Of a stretch of DNA of 64,000 nucleotides, positions 33,110-43,234 are shown one piece after another. The first letter of the stretch is position 1. The number at the start of each line of letters is the position of its first letter. This DNA comes from Schistocerca nitens (Eukaryota; Arthropoda; Insecta; Orthoptera; Acrididae), in contig NC_064616.1 in NCBI RefSeq assembly GCF_023898315.1, positions 542,305,602 to 542,369,601 of the forward strand. Reading direction: 5' to 3'. Under the pieces are notes generated by a model. That model ran no database searches and was not told where the DNA came from. It was given only the letters and a program-made list of their open reading frames with translations. A program made the translations under genes and the position numbers.

Positions 33110-34440
33110 CTCCGAGTACTGATGGTGTTTACACTTATGTGTACTGCATTATTTAGGAGCTGTTTGAGATTGTGCACTTAAAATAGGAGCTGTTTGCGTG
33201 TCTGCCGACTGTGCAACATGACACCAGGTATATCAGGATGAGTGTTTTTTGAATGAGAGTGATAGGTATACTGGATGCATAAATAAAATGTACGTTAAGT
33301 ATTTGTGGGACGATATAGAATATGAGAGAGTCGATTTGGATGTTATTTTTTCTACTTGGAGGGTTTGTTAGATCGAATTGCTGAGGAGAGTATTTACGTG
33401 AGCGCGAGGGATGTGATTGCAGCATATCTCCTTCTCTCTGCAGTTAACTAAAGTTGGGGTGAGCAATGTTCTCAGCTTACGTACTGGGGGTGTGCTCTGG
33501 CCAGGTGCTAGACCATGTGGATAGAACAACAGTATTAGGGTCATAGTTTAGCTAGAATATTTTACAGGAGTATGTCCGACGCTAGTATAAAGGTCCAGAC
33601 TGTGATGTGGGCGGTCCCGCGCTCGTGGTGTGTGAGAGAGGCAAAGCAGACGATTTTGAGTCATCACAGGTGACTTAGGTTAGTGGTTTCCTTTGCAAGA
33701 ATTTTTTGCTTTTGGTAGCGAAACACGAACTGACCATCAGAATTGAAGCTTGGCTTATTTGTATAGACAGAATGTGATATAAGTTAATGTGGGTTACTAC
33801 ACGTTAGTGCACGTTAGTAAACGGAAGCAAGCATTGGTACATGTTAGCCAATGAACATGGGTCAGTAAAAGCACGTGGTGGTCGGTAGGGACTATTTCAT
33901 TTCAAGTCCAGGTTGGTGCTGCAGTGGCGAAAATTGACTCCAAGTCCAGGTGGACGTGGAAGTTTTCCGCTACAGAGAGGTTACTTAATTGATCAGATTA
34001 ATTAAGTAGTCATGTGGAGTTTGTTACATTAACTTGCAGAGGTACAAAGCTAGGTGCACGCGATGGCTCATTTGTACGGACGTTTGTTTTTGCCAAGATC
34101 CTGGATAAGATAATCGAAGCATGTGGGCTGAATAATGAGAATCAGGTGATCAGTTAACTTAGAGCATTCTTTGTCTGACAGAGCCACATGGTCAATCGCA
34201 CGTTTTGATGTCAAGGAAGTTTCCAACTAGGTAGAAAAAGCATTCCTTTTACCAGAAACTTGTTGGGGGAGGTTGAGTGCTGGTGGCTTAGTTTGAAACA
34301 ATTTTCTTAGGTTGGTGGCGGAACCGCAAGTGAGCTTTGTTTACTGGCAGATTTCAAACTTGGCGTTGGTTCCTAGGAGGAGGATGTGGCGTTCTGGTCC
34401 TCGAAAAGTAGTTGATATTAGGGAGTTGAACACGTTTCAA
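33110..34440. repeat. Long inverted repeat, right arm
   Basis: Reverse complement of 27206-28545, ending near GGGAGTTGAACACGTTTCAATATATAT on the right. Here the plus strand is G/T-rich, mirroring the C/A-rich left arm. No clear target duplication is seen outside the arms. Confidence 0.85.
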
Positions 34441-34466
34441 TATATATATGAAATTGTAACCGGAAT

Positions 34467-35690
34467 AATTTAATATAGCGGGGTGGTGAGAGTGAATTAG
34501 CGAGCATTCTCGCGACGAGCAAACGCGCAGTTATATTGTCATGGTGTATTCCACTGTCTGTCAAACTCTGGCGCCAAACGTATCCTTTGTACGGCCCGCG
34601 GTCAACAGGAAACATTGTGTCCAGTGTTAAGTGCTCGCGGGCTTGGCCGACCGTTTATGGCGGGACCCTCAGGCGCCGACCGCGGCGCATGGACATATTT
34701 AATATAGCGGAGTGGTGAGAGTGAATTAGCGAGCGTTCTCGCGACGAGCAAACGCGCACAGCACGCGGTCAACAGGAAACATCGTGTCTGGGGTTAAGCG
34801 CACGCGGCCGACCGTTTGTGGCGCCGCTCGCCGACGCTACCTGGCGCGCAGGCCGTTGGGGTTTAGCTGGCACCGTAAACCGCTTGACATCAGCCCGCCA
34901 GGGAGCGGGATTAGCAGGCCGCGTGTACGTCAGCCGCGCTCTGGAGTTCGGCTGTGTCAGCATGGAGAAGTCGGTTGGAACACACCTGCATGACAGTAAT
35001 GTCTGAAATAAAGAGTCATTTTCCAGGTATTTACAGAAGGCTATGTCCGTCGCGTGTATGGAGGGTGTGTGACGTAAGCGGGGCGGTGGTGCAGTGATAG
35101 TACAGTTATTACGCGCGCACGCTAGAGCGAGTCAATTAATGGCCATTCTAGTGTGGTCCAAACGTGCTGTTATATAGTCATGGCAGGTTCCACTGTCGAG
35201 CAAACCTTGCCACCAAAAGTGTAGCACTGCGTTCTCGCTCTCACAGGGACACGTGGAGAACGGCTGTGTGAGGTTGGCATCGACAGGTTTGAACGTGGTG
35301 CTGGAAGTGTTGCAGGGAAACGGTCGACCGTTGTATGATTCAGCTCTGAGGGAGACAATTTTAGCGGGAATCGTGTGGAGGCGACGAATGCACGTGGTGA
35401 GCAGACAAGGGGCCGCTGTGACGTCAAACTCGACAAGTTCCAGCATGTCCAGCGAAAACATGTTTACGACGTGGGAGCGATCGCTGGGCTCGCTCCCCGC
35501 GTTAGTGGCCGGGCGCCTCACTTGACAGGCGTAGGCAGTGTCTCCGCCTGCTGGCTGGGGGGTGGGGAGGATTTGAACTAATTCAGTTGGAACGCGGACG
35601 TCGTAGTAATGGCACTGCGATATCAAAGATGTGTTGGAGAACAAGTGATGACTGTACTGCATGAAATAAAGTCTTCAGTCCCTTCCCCCC
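34467..35690 (+). repeat. GC-rich repeated block, three related partial units
   Basis: Unit 1 (34467-34695) and unit 2 (34696-35036) both open with ATTTAATATAGCGG(G/A)GTGGTGAGAGTGAATTAGCGAGC and share GCGGTCAACAGGAAACAT and GGCCGACCGTTT. Unit 3 (about 35081-35690) shares CAGTTAT..., TATAGTCATGG...TTCCACTGTC and CAAAC with unit 1, and ends GAAATAAAGTCTTC like unit 2 (GAAATAAAGAGTCA). AATAAA near each right end is polyadenylation-like. No long ORF with motifs was found. It may be LTR-like or a gene-derived repeat. I do not recognise it. Confidence 0.65.
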
Positions 35691-35879
35691 TGCAAAATCA
35701 AAGGATGTGAATTACGTTACTATAAGTTCAGTTTATTATTTGACGCGATTATCATAGGCTACCAGTGAAAAAAGATAAGTGATGGAAAAAGCTCGTACAT
35801 GTGATCAATTATGATGTTGGGGGTTTGAACTTGTGATAGATTTTTGTTATGGATGTAAGGAGAATGGCTTTCTCACCGA

Positions 35880-36480
35880 GAAAATCGGACATCTTGAATA
35901 AATAATAAATGATAATAATACATAGGAGTACAGTTTTCGAGAGAATATCATGTTGGAATTTGAATTTGGCCCAATTTTCTAGTGGAGGTAGGCCTATAAT
36001 AATAAATAATAATGAATGATAATAAATAATAATGAATGATAATGAATGATAATGAATGTTAGTTAATGATAATGAATAATAATGAATGATAATGAATGAC
36101 AATGAATGATAATGAATGACAATGAATGATAATGAATGTTAATAAATGATAGTGAATGATAATGAATAATAAACGAAAGTAAGGTTTTGCAGCCATTATC
36201 ATGTTGGAATTTGAATCCTCTAGACCGAATAGCAAAGTAATATTATGTGTTGGGCAGCATTGATGATCATGTCAGAATTTGAGAAGATGATTGAACTGGT
36301 TTGGAGTGTTATTAGATGCGATGTAGATTGTTCTGTAGAATGAATGACAATGAATGATAATGAATGTTAATAAATGATAATGAATGATAATAAATGATAA
36401 TGAATGTAAATGAATGATAATGAATAACAATAATAAAGACAAGTATGGTCTTTGCATGCATTATCCTGCTGGAATTCAAA
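35880..36480 (+). repeat. AATGAAT/AATGAT minisatellite with a recurring 20-bp core
   Basis: Long tracts of AATGAATGATAATGAATAATAAATG (about 35998-36170 and 36342-36435) alternate with a unique-looking core. TATCATGTTGGAATTTGAAT occurs at 35946-35965 and 36197-36216, and as TATCCTGCTGGAATTCAAA at 36462-36480. The spacing is 251 and 265 bp, which suggests three tandem units of about 260 bp, each with its own simple-repeat tract. Open frames here are low-complexity and not genes. Confidence 0.8.
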
Positions 36481-36699
36481 CTTCCCGCCATTTTTTCTTG
36501 AGGATAGGTTAGTGGACTTAGCACAATTGGACTATTCTCCCACCAAAAGCCGTCATCTTGGAAGACGTCATGCGCTGTTGCCAAGGCTACATGCCGCCAT
36601 CTTGGATCACGTCATCGCCGCCATCTTGAATAAATTTGGCAACAATGCAACGTGCGCTGACACGAAGGTTGTCCCCCTACTCACATCCATTGGTTGTAT

Positions 36700-36872
36700 A
36701 GACCTTTTATATATTGGAAGACACTGACTGTTTGCCTGTAATACAGTGTTAGGTATTGTCTATCTTCTTTATTGTAATAAAAACTAACATGATTTTTTTG
36801 AATTGTTTTATAGGATTCCTTGAACGCAGCGTCCTTTAAGCACCCTATACGGGACGAGTGGGCAGGACTCCA
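36700..36872 (+). promoter_or_regulatory. G3 LTR 3' portion: TATA-like and AATAAA signals
   Basis: CTTTTATATATTGG at about 36703-36717 is TATA-like and AATAAA lies at 36776-36781. The LTR appears to end GGCAGGACTCCA at 36872, four bases before TGGCGACGAGGGC. This order (promoter, polyA signal, LTR end, primer site) is the usual one for an LTR. The signals are short and could occur by chance. The primer-like site and downstream gag support them. Confidence 0.6.
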
Positions 36873-37112
36873 TATTGGCGACGAGGGCTTACAAACAAAC
36901 CCTGCTCTAGACGACGGCGGAATATCTTGTGTTTTTTGCTGGCTCATTAATTTTCTTTTGTCTTTACTGTGCTGAGGCGTTTCTTTGCTTTAACAGTTTC
37001 TTGTCGCTTATGCTAATCAGTGTTTTCAGGTGGGCGTTGCAGAAAATTTCTTTGCTTTTGTCTTTATTTTGCTTGTTTGCCTTGTCTGTTTCTTTCATTT
37101 GTCTCTTCCTAC

Positions 37113-37811
37113 ATGACCACCCCAAATGTCTCGCCCCCTGCTCAGGCGCCACAGCCGCAAGCGTTAGATGCCACGTAGTTAATGCAGATGTTTCAATTCC
37201 AGACGCAGCTAATATCTGCACTACACAACACGGTGCAGCAGCTACTGGCCAACGCTACGTGCCTGAGGGAACCGGCACCACCTACAGCAACGCATACTTT
37301 TATACCACCTTTTCGACAGTTTAGTGAACAAGACGAGGAATGGCTCGAGTGGTTGTCCAGTTTGAAACACACATCACCGTTCACAATGTACCAGATACTG
37401 CGGAACTTTCATATCTGTTACCCACGTTAGGAAGTGCAGTCTGCCGCCTCATTCCAAAACTCTTTCCAAACGTCACTCCGAGTGAATTTGCTTATGACAA
37501 CGTTATCGAGTCACTAACTATTTGAGGAACAAGTAAATGTGGTAGTAGGTAGGTATCAATTCTTTAATTGTAAAAAACGGTCAGAACAAACTTATCGGGA
37601 GTGAGTAATAGATTTGCAGGATATGACAAGGAAATGCAAATTAAAATGTGATTGTGGTGCTTTATATTCAGATGTTATGTTGCGTGATGCGATCGTTTAC
37701 AGTGTACCTGATGTCAAACTCAGACAAGAGATTTTAATAGTCAGATCCATTATTTCAGTAGGTAGGGCAAATACTAGATCAGTACAATTCCGGTGTTTTG
37801 TCGGCTCATAG
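37113..37811 (+). pseudogene. gag: G3 Gag remnant
   Basis: The ATG at 37113 opens a frame (MTTPNVSPPAQAPQPQ) broken by TAG 37176-37178. It continues with QMFQFQTQLISALHNTVQ and PPFRQFSEQDEEWLEWLSSL, a Gypsy Gag capsid start. A frameshift near 37350-37370 moves to the frame with ETHITVHNVPDTAELSYLLP and FPNVTPSEFAYDNVIESLT (to 37525). A further frame at 37614-37811 carries DMTRKCKLKCDCGALYSDVM and DVKLRQEIL. Together these cover most of a capsid domain. It would form the particle shell; here it is dead. Confidence 0.8.
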
Positions 37812-37892
37812 ATTTGAGCAGCCTATTTGTGGGGTTGAGTCCCTTGTTTCCGATCGGCCCATTCGGTGGTGGCAAGGGCTCGCCACTATAAG

Positions 37893-38098
37893 ACTGGTTG
37901 TGTGATAGCGTTCTCGCTTCCCACGCCTGGGTTCCCGGGTTCGATTCCCGGTGGGTTCAGGGATTTTCTCTGCCTCGTGATGACTGGGTGTTGTGTGCTG
38001 TCCTTAGGTTAGTTAGGTTTAAGTAGTTCTAAGTTTTAGGGGACTGATAACCATAGATGTTAAGTTCCATAGTGCTCAGAGCCATTTGAACCATTTTT
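37893..38098 (+). mobile_element. Chimeric SINE (family 2 head, family 1 tail) in G3, with target duplication
   Basis: Flanked by the exact 11-bp duplication GCCACTATAAG (37882-37892 and 38099-38109). The tRNA-like head has a B box GGTTCGATTCC at 37938-37948, followed by GGGATTTTCTCTGCCTCGTGATGACTGGGTGTT, a module also seen (diverged) in the other SINE family at 40940-41172. From TGTCCTTAGGTTAGTTAGG to GCCATTTGAACCATTTTT it is the family 1 body. It inserted after G3 had settled. Confidence 0.95.
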
Positions 38099-38375
38099 GC
38101 CACTATAAGTAAACAACCTTCGGCGCAGCGTAAGCAGTTCACTAAACAGGTTGGCTACATACGCGAGCAGTGACAGTGCTACATTCGCGTGATTGTGAGA
38201 ACATAATTGGTCTTGATTCAACTGATTTGTTTGGCTTTAACGTCCAGGACAATGTGTTGTCAGTGTCTACCTTCCAGGAAAAAGACGGTGTAGCTAGTTT
38301 GCTACAATATTTCCAAGAACTCTTATCTGAAGGTTTAGACTAAACTAACAATTTTGTTCACATATTACGCTGAAA

Positions 38376-38990
38376 CACAATGCTCGGCCTAACTTTTGCC
38401 GGGCCAGAACTGCTCCCATTGCATTACGGGACAAAGTCGTTGCTGAAATTAAGGAATTGCAAGATAACGGAGTAATTGCGCCCGTATCACCTAGTCAGTT
38501 GGCAAGTCCACTGGGTTTTCTCCCCATACCTTCTGGTCGCATTCGCCTGTGTTGACTTTAAGTCTATAGTCAACCCACAAACAGTAATTGATACCTATCC
38601 ATTGCCACGCCCAGAGGATCTTTTGGACAAATTAGGCGGTAAACGCTACATTTCAAAAAATGATTTGCGCGACGCGTATTTCAAATACCACTTGATGAAG
38701 AATCTCAAAAAGTGTGTGCAGTTAATACTCATTTGGGCTTGTTTAAATATTTGCGATTGCTTTTTGGCAGTGGTTCCGCAGCCGCCATTCTCCAACGGTA
38801 TTTAGAATAGCTGACTGCACAAATGCTAAACTGTTCAAACTATTTGGACGATATTGTCGTAACAGGTCATATACCTAAAGAACATATTGCAAATTTGCGT
38901 AGTTTGTTTCGTGTGTTATATGAGGCTCAACATGGAAGTGCGGACGCGTTATCACGTATTCCGAGTAGCTCTAATACCAGACTTTGACGC
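38376..38990 (+). pseudogene. pol: G3 reverse transcriptase remnant with RT-to-RNase H deletion
   Basis: Frames along the plus strand give the RT order IALRDKVVAEIKELQDNGV, SQLASPLGFLPIPSGRIRLC, the YPLPRPEDLLDKLGGKRY block and SKNDLRDAYFKYHL. In another frame come LGLFKYLRLLFGSGSAAAILQ and NCSNYLDDIVVTGH; the Y-L-D-D catalytic box is present at about 38838-38853. At about 38930-38940 the sequence jumps from LRSLFRVLYEAQHG to SADALSRIP, which normally closes RNase H. The connection and nearly all RNase H are therefore deleted. Confidence 0.85.
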
Positions 38991-39640
38991 TTCTACTGCA
39001 TCATGTTGTCACATCGTTGCACATGATTTTGAATTGCTTCAATCTTTTTGCTAAACTACATGAAACTTGCACAGGCCACTGAAGCTGAACTAGATTTGAA
39101 CGTTTGGCTATCATACGTTCGCACATCTTGGCCTCGTTCCTTGCATAGCATAAAGATCTCAGCAGTGTGACGATACTTTGCACGGCGGCATATCCATGCT
39201 GGACAGGAAGCTGTGATTATTGTTCAAAATGACAGTGGACAGTCACGTGTGTTGATCCCTAAGGCGTTGCAAAAAAGAAGTGTTGCAGCTACTTCACACA
39301 GGAGCGTTGTTAGTATATAACAGTTAGCGCGTCGATACTGTACTTGACAGGGCATGGACACCCAAGTAGAACAGATGACGTGACCGTCCCGCGCATGTGC
39401 GGAAAATCCGTCCGCTTCACCGCAGAAATTCTTTGCTTGGCCGAAGTCATAATCACCATGGCAACGTATGCACATAGACTTCGCGGGACATTTTTGGATC
39501 ACCCGTTTGTTGGTTGTAATTGACTCGTATAGCTAGTTTTCTTTTGCGATAACAATGAACTCGACGAAGTACCGTCGCAGAATTTAGGTGTTGCCATCAA
39601 TTTTTTGCCTCAAAGGTTTACCCGAAGTAATAGTGTCAGA

Positions 39641-39820
39641 GCCGCGTTGAGTTGCCGCGCGGTTTAGGGAGCCATGCCACCGGCTGCGTGGCCCCTCCCG
39701 CCAGAGGTTCGACTCCTCCCTCGGGCATGTGTGTGTGTGTGTGTGTTGTCCTTAGCATAGATTAGTTTAAGTAATGTGTAAGTCTCAGCTGCTTGGTTCC
39801 TTAGGAATTTACACTCACAC
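39641..39820 (+). mobile_element. tRNA-derived SINE variant in G3 integrase, with target duplication
   Basis: Exact 12-bp duplication AATAGTGTCAGA at 39629-39640 and 39821-39832. The head contains a B-box-like GGTTCGACTCC and CTCGGGCATGTG, then a TG-dinucleotide tract and TTGTCCTTAGCATAGATTAG. It then diverges from family 1 (no GATGACCTCAG or CCATTTGAACC end) and ends ACTCACAC. It is therefore a related but shorter subfamily. Confidence 0.9.
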
Positions 39821-40175
39821 AATAGTGTCAGACAATTGACCAAACTTCACGGCCAATCAATTTGCAACATTCTGTGGACGCAATGACATACACCATCTAA
39901 CCAGTGCACCTTTCCATCCACAGTCAAACGGCAAAGCGCAACGTTTTGTTAGAACAGTCAAACATGAGACGGCCACACTTCTCTCCGTACACACCAGGGA
40001 TCAAGCATTGCCACTGTTTCTCGCCTCATATAGTTCGCACCCACGAGATGGACCATCGCCGACGGAATTGCTTCAAAGCCGCCGCCATCGGACGGTGCAC
40101 CACCTGCTCCTCCCTCCTCAGTATCCGGCGCCGATGGAAGGCCGCAAGTATCACTTCGCGGTGCATGATATTGTC

Positions 40176-40346
40176 AAAAAATGTTCAAATGTGTGTGAAT
40201 TCTTAAGCTTACACACTACTTAACCTAAAGAATCTTACGGACAAACACAGACACCCATGCTGGAGGGAGGACTCGAACCTCCGCCAGGACGAGCCGCACA
40301 GGCCATGACTGCAGCGCCTAAGACCGCTCGGCTAATCCCGCGCGGC
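40176..40346 (-). mobile_element. tRNA-derived SINE variant, minus strand, in G3 integrase
   Basis: Exact 12-bp duplication CATGATATTGTC at 40164-40175 and 40347-40358. The minus strand reads a tRNA-like head (GCCGCGCGGGATTAGCCGAG, then GGAGGTTCGAGTCCTCCCTCC) followed by a short body ending ACACACATTTGAACATTTTT. The body is shorter than family 1 and keeps only the CTTAAG / ATTTGAAC elements. Confidence 0.9.
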
Positions 40347-40730
40347 CATGATATTGTCTTTTACAGGGTTTTTGGCGGCAGCAGACGGTGGGCGCGGGGC
40401 GAGATCGTCTGTCGACTTGGAAGTTGCTTGTATCTTCTTTATGGTCCAGATTGCTTGCAGCGCCCCCATCAAAATCAACTTCACCTGTCATGTACACGAT
40501 AATCTTTCAGTCTCTCTTCCTCCAGATTCACGGGTCCACAGGGCAGCGTGGCCACTGCAGGCACCATAGAGTATCATCATGACACCGAGGGACGACACCA
40601 TGGAGACGGAGCATTCGCCTCCTCCGCCTCCTCTCGTCCTACCCATGTACCCGCCCACACCTCAGCAGTCGCCGCGTACTTCAGATTTTAGCATTCAGGT
40701 CTTTGTTACAAAACTTGTTCATTTCCCTTT

Positions 40731-40939
40731 AACAGTAAATTCTAAACTATTATAGATATAATATCAAGTGTTATTGGGGTCACCATTACAAATTATGAAG
40801 GATGATGGATTTAAATTACTGTTGCTTCATTTTCTGAATTACTACAGAATTTAAAAGTTTTCACGGATGTTTCCGTTTATCGCCGATCTCAGGTCCGCGA
40901 TATTTAACACTGCTACGTCTTCCTGCTCACAATTCGCAA
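40731..40939. other. No recognised gene
   Basis: Short stretch after the G3 integrase. The expected 3' LTR is not recognisable here when compared with 36481-36872. Confidence 0.45.
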
Positions 40940-41172
40940 TTCTTGGTGTCGCAGTCGCGTTCTCCCTTTCCGAACATGGGGGCACGGCTTCGATTCCCGG
41001 CCTGGTCAGGGATATTCACCTACCTCGAGATGACTGGGTGTTTTTGTTGTCCTCATCATTTCATCATCATTCATGAAAGTGGCAAGATTGGAGTGAGTAA
41101 ATGTTGGGACTTTGTACGGACTGTGATAACAGCGCAGTTGAGCGCCCCAAAAAACCAAATATCATCATCATC
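40940..41172 (+). mobile_element. SINE family 2 copy
   Basis: A diverged tRNA-like head (GGCTTCGATTCC at about 40986-40997) is followed by TCAGGGATATTCACCTACCTCGAGATGACTGGGTGTT. The body is TTGTCCTCATCATTTCATCATCATTCATGAAAGTGGC, GCGCAGTTGAGCGCCCC, and an ATCATCATCATC tail. I recall this body as a second tRNA-derived family in the same kind of genome. No target duplication was found. The 5' limit is approximate. Confidence 0.7.
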
Positions 41173-41885
41173 CCTGGCCACAAACGGCTTCTGTGGGCTT
41201 TCCATATGAAGTAGGTTGTTGTCTGTCTTACTCGCACACTACAGCTCTTAGGCCTTATTCAGCACAAAATATGGCTTTGAATTTCCCATCTCTTTGTGGC
41301 ACACGGTCCTGGACGACAGCGTAAGTTTCATAATTCCTGAAGTCTGACTCTTTCGGCCACATATTTAAATGAGAGCGAAATGCTCGTTAACTCACCCACC
41401 TCCACTTCATAACATGTTGGCGTGTCGTATATATTATGAAGTAGCACCCAAATTTACAAGACACAAATTCATAATACAATGACATAGATATCCTAAGCGC
41501 AAGATCAACAGTGTAATTGTTTATGATGCTGTTGATGCAGCATGCTTTAAATTTAAAGGAACTTATATCTAACATATATTATGAATTGCGCCATATTAAT
41601 TAAATGCCAAATAAAACTATACATTTATCAAAATCGACTGAAATGAAGCAGAAATATCAGTGCCGCTGGGCTCACTTTCATAGAACCTTTCTGTCACAAC
41701 TAAGTCTCCAGCGGCTCTCCACACATTCGGAATCGAGTACCCCCACCGAAATCCTGTTTGGCTGTGCATTTCATTGCCAACGTATTTCGGGATCAAGTCT
41801 GTAGAAATTAGAATCGGATTTAGATTCCAGAAAACGAACACATTCCAAATCCACCCAGGATCTGCACTGAACGCTTCCTCCAGTG
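41173..41885. other. No recognised gene
   Basis: Short frames only. The rightmost bases (41886-41896, GAATCGATACA) are the SINE target site. Confidence 0.5.
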
Positions 41886-41896
41886 GAATCGATACA

Positions 41897-42097
41897 GCCG
41901 GCCGCTGTGGCTGAGCAGTTCTAGGCGCTTCGGTCCAGCACCGCGCAGTTGCTGCGGTCGTGGGTTCAAATCCTGCTTCGTTCATGGATGTGTGTGATGT
42001 CCTTAGGCTAGTTAGGTTTACGTAGTTCTAAGTCTATGGGACTGATGACCTCAGATGTTAAGTCCCATAGTTCTTACAGCCATTTGAACCATTTTTT
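41897..42097 (+). mobile_element. tRNA-derived SINE (family 1), with target duplication
   Basis: Exact 11-bp duplication GAATCGATACA (41886-41896 and 42098-42108). Head GCCGGCCGCTGTGGCTGAGCAGTT with B box GGTTCAAATCC at 41963-41973. Body TCCTTAGGCTAGTTAGGTTT, GGGACTGATGACCTCAGATG, and end GCCATTTGAACCATTTTTT. Confidence 0.95.
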
Positions 42098-42108
42098 GAA
42101 TCGATACA

Positions 42109-43234
42109 AACAGATCTAAACCACACAGTAAACAACTGATTTACAGCATTTGCAAGATGGTCGTAAGTTCTACATTGAACCTGACACGTTATTCAAGTCG
42201 CACTAGAGACATGCATTTCGTGACAGATTCCCAATCGACTTAATCGGCAAATTAATAGTTCCTTTTAATTTAAATAAATCGCTTCGATTCAAAACTAACA
42301 ACAAATATGAAGGAACCTCACCCCTCGTTTAATTCCGTGCAGTGAAGCTGCGTACACAAATCGGTACTCCATACAACAATAAATTATTCTCTCAAAATAT
42401 TCTCAGATATGTAGGTAAACATACATCTATCTTCCTAGGTAAGCATTATTATTTTCAATTTTGCAAATTTCTCCAACCTACACGCACCCATACTGGTGTG
42501 ACCATAACTTATAATTTGGAAATTACAACAAACATAAATCCATCTAAAAACTTTAACGTAGCAAGATACATACTAAAACGGAACTTGTTGTACCGATCCA
42601 ATGTTTTATTAAACTGCTAGCACGCAGAAATTATTAGCAAGAATTTCTTCTCTTGCAGGTAATACCTCAGCTGGTGTCCAAAAGGAGAGAATGGACTAAA
42701 CAGTGTTATTTATTGAATTTTTTTCTGTTGCATACCACGTTTCCCATTTTCCTTTCCTTTGTGCGGCCTGGACGGTATAAATGAGTGAGTGTGTGAACTA
42801 GCAGAAAGCTTTAGGCACAGATTGTAACACTGCGTGAATGGTCGTTCTGGGTTAGGGTAGTACCAACCCCCCAAGTGTGAACAAGTTTAGTAGAGACCAA
42901 GTTTGCAGGTCAGGGCAAAGATGTCACGAAGGCGCGCTTATTGGCTCTGTCAGGTTGACGCGTCACCCCCACCACGTTTGTAAGCGGAACGGTTAGGCGA
43001 AATCGGTTAGAGGAGGACTTGTTCCTGGGTCGTGGTGCTGGACAGACATGGAGACGCAGCTCTCGTTTTGGTAATGTTAACATAGGTAATAGACTGTCTG
43101 AAATCTGCTCTGTAATGAAGTCCAGATGTTGAAATCAGGTGCGAAATTACCACTGAACCCCTTAAGGGAATTGATTTTCTTAATTTACTCGAATTTCAGT
43201 AGACCTTGCGTTACTGCCTTCTTCAGGCAACGCA
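42109..43234. other. No recognised gene
   Basis: One 92-codon plus-strand frame (42342-42620) is AT-rich and without motif. Nothing supportable otherwise. A TATA-like GGTATAAATGAG lies near 42775. Confidence 0.4.

Larger units (their letters stand above)
36481..40730 (+). mobile_element. G3: decayed Gypsy-type element with three SINE insertions
   Basis: A plus-strand relic: an LTR-like region ending at CA 36872, a primer-binding-like TGGCGACGAGGGC at 36876-36888, gag from ATG 37113, RT at about 38390-38930, a jump to the RNase H end at about 38935, and integrase from about 39200 to 40650. SINEs sit at 37893-38098, 39641-39820 and 40176-40346. No matching 3' LTR was found after integrase. The 5' edge of the LTR is unclear; it may start in the minisatellite block. 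Confidence 0.8.
39190..40730 (+). pseudogene. pol: G3 integrase remnant, split by two SINEs
   Basis: From about 39250 frames give VLIPKALQKEVLQLLHTGA (HHCC His region), then PAC-type Cys sequence and MHIDFAGHFW (first catalytic Asp, about 39470-39500). The second Asp block IVSDN is cut by the SINE target duplication AATAGTGTCAGA and continues after 39832 with PNFTANQFATFCG. HPQSNGKAQRFVRTVKHE (about 39917-39970) is the third catalytic block, where Gln stands in place of the usual Glu (A-E-R-F becomes A-Q-R-F). A second SINE (40176-40346) splits the C-terminal domain between VHDIV and its continuation FYRVFGGSRRWARG. Confidence 0.85.

Noticed and set aside
27206..34440. Maverick/Polinton element
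   Set aside because: The arms are long, but the 4.6-kb spacer is too short and shows no polymerase B, integrase, ATPase or capsid motif.
35809..36584. His/Ile/Ser-rich minus-strand ORFs (IIHYHSLSFI repeats)
   Set aside because: They are translations of the AATGAAT minisatellite.
36981..37120. Hydrophobic ORF (131 codons from 36929) as a membrane protein
   Set aside because: It lies in the G3 leader, is T-rich in all frames, and overlaps the better supported gag start in another frame.
39728..39746. Independent TG microsatellite
   Set aside because: It is the simple-repeat part of the SINE at 39641-39820.
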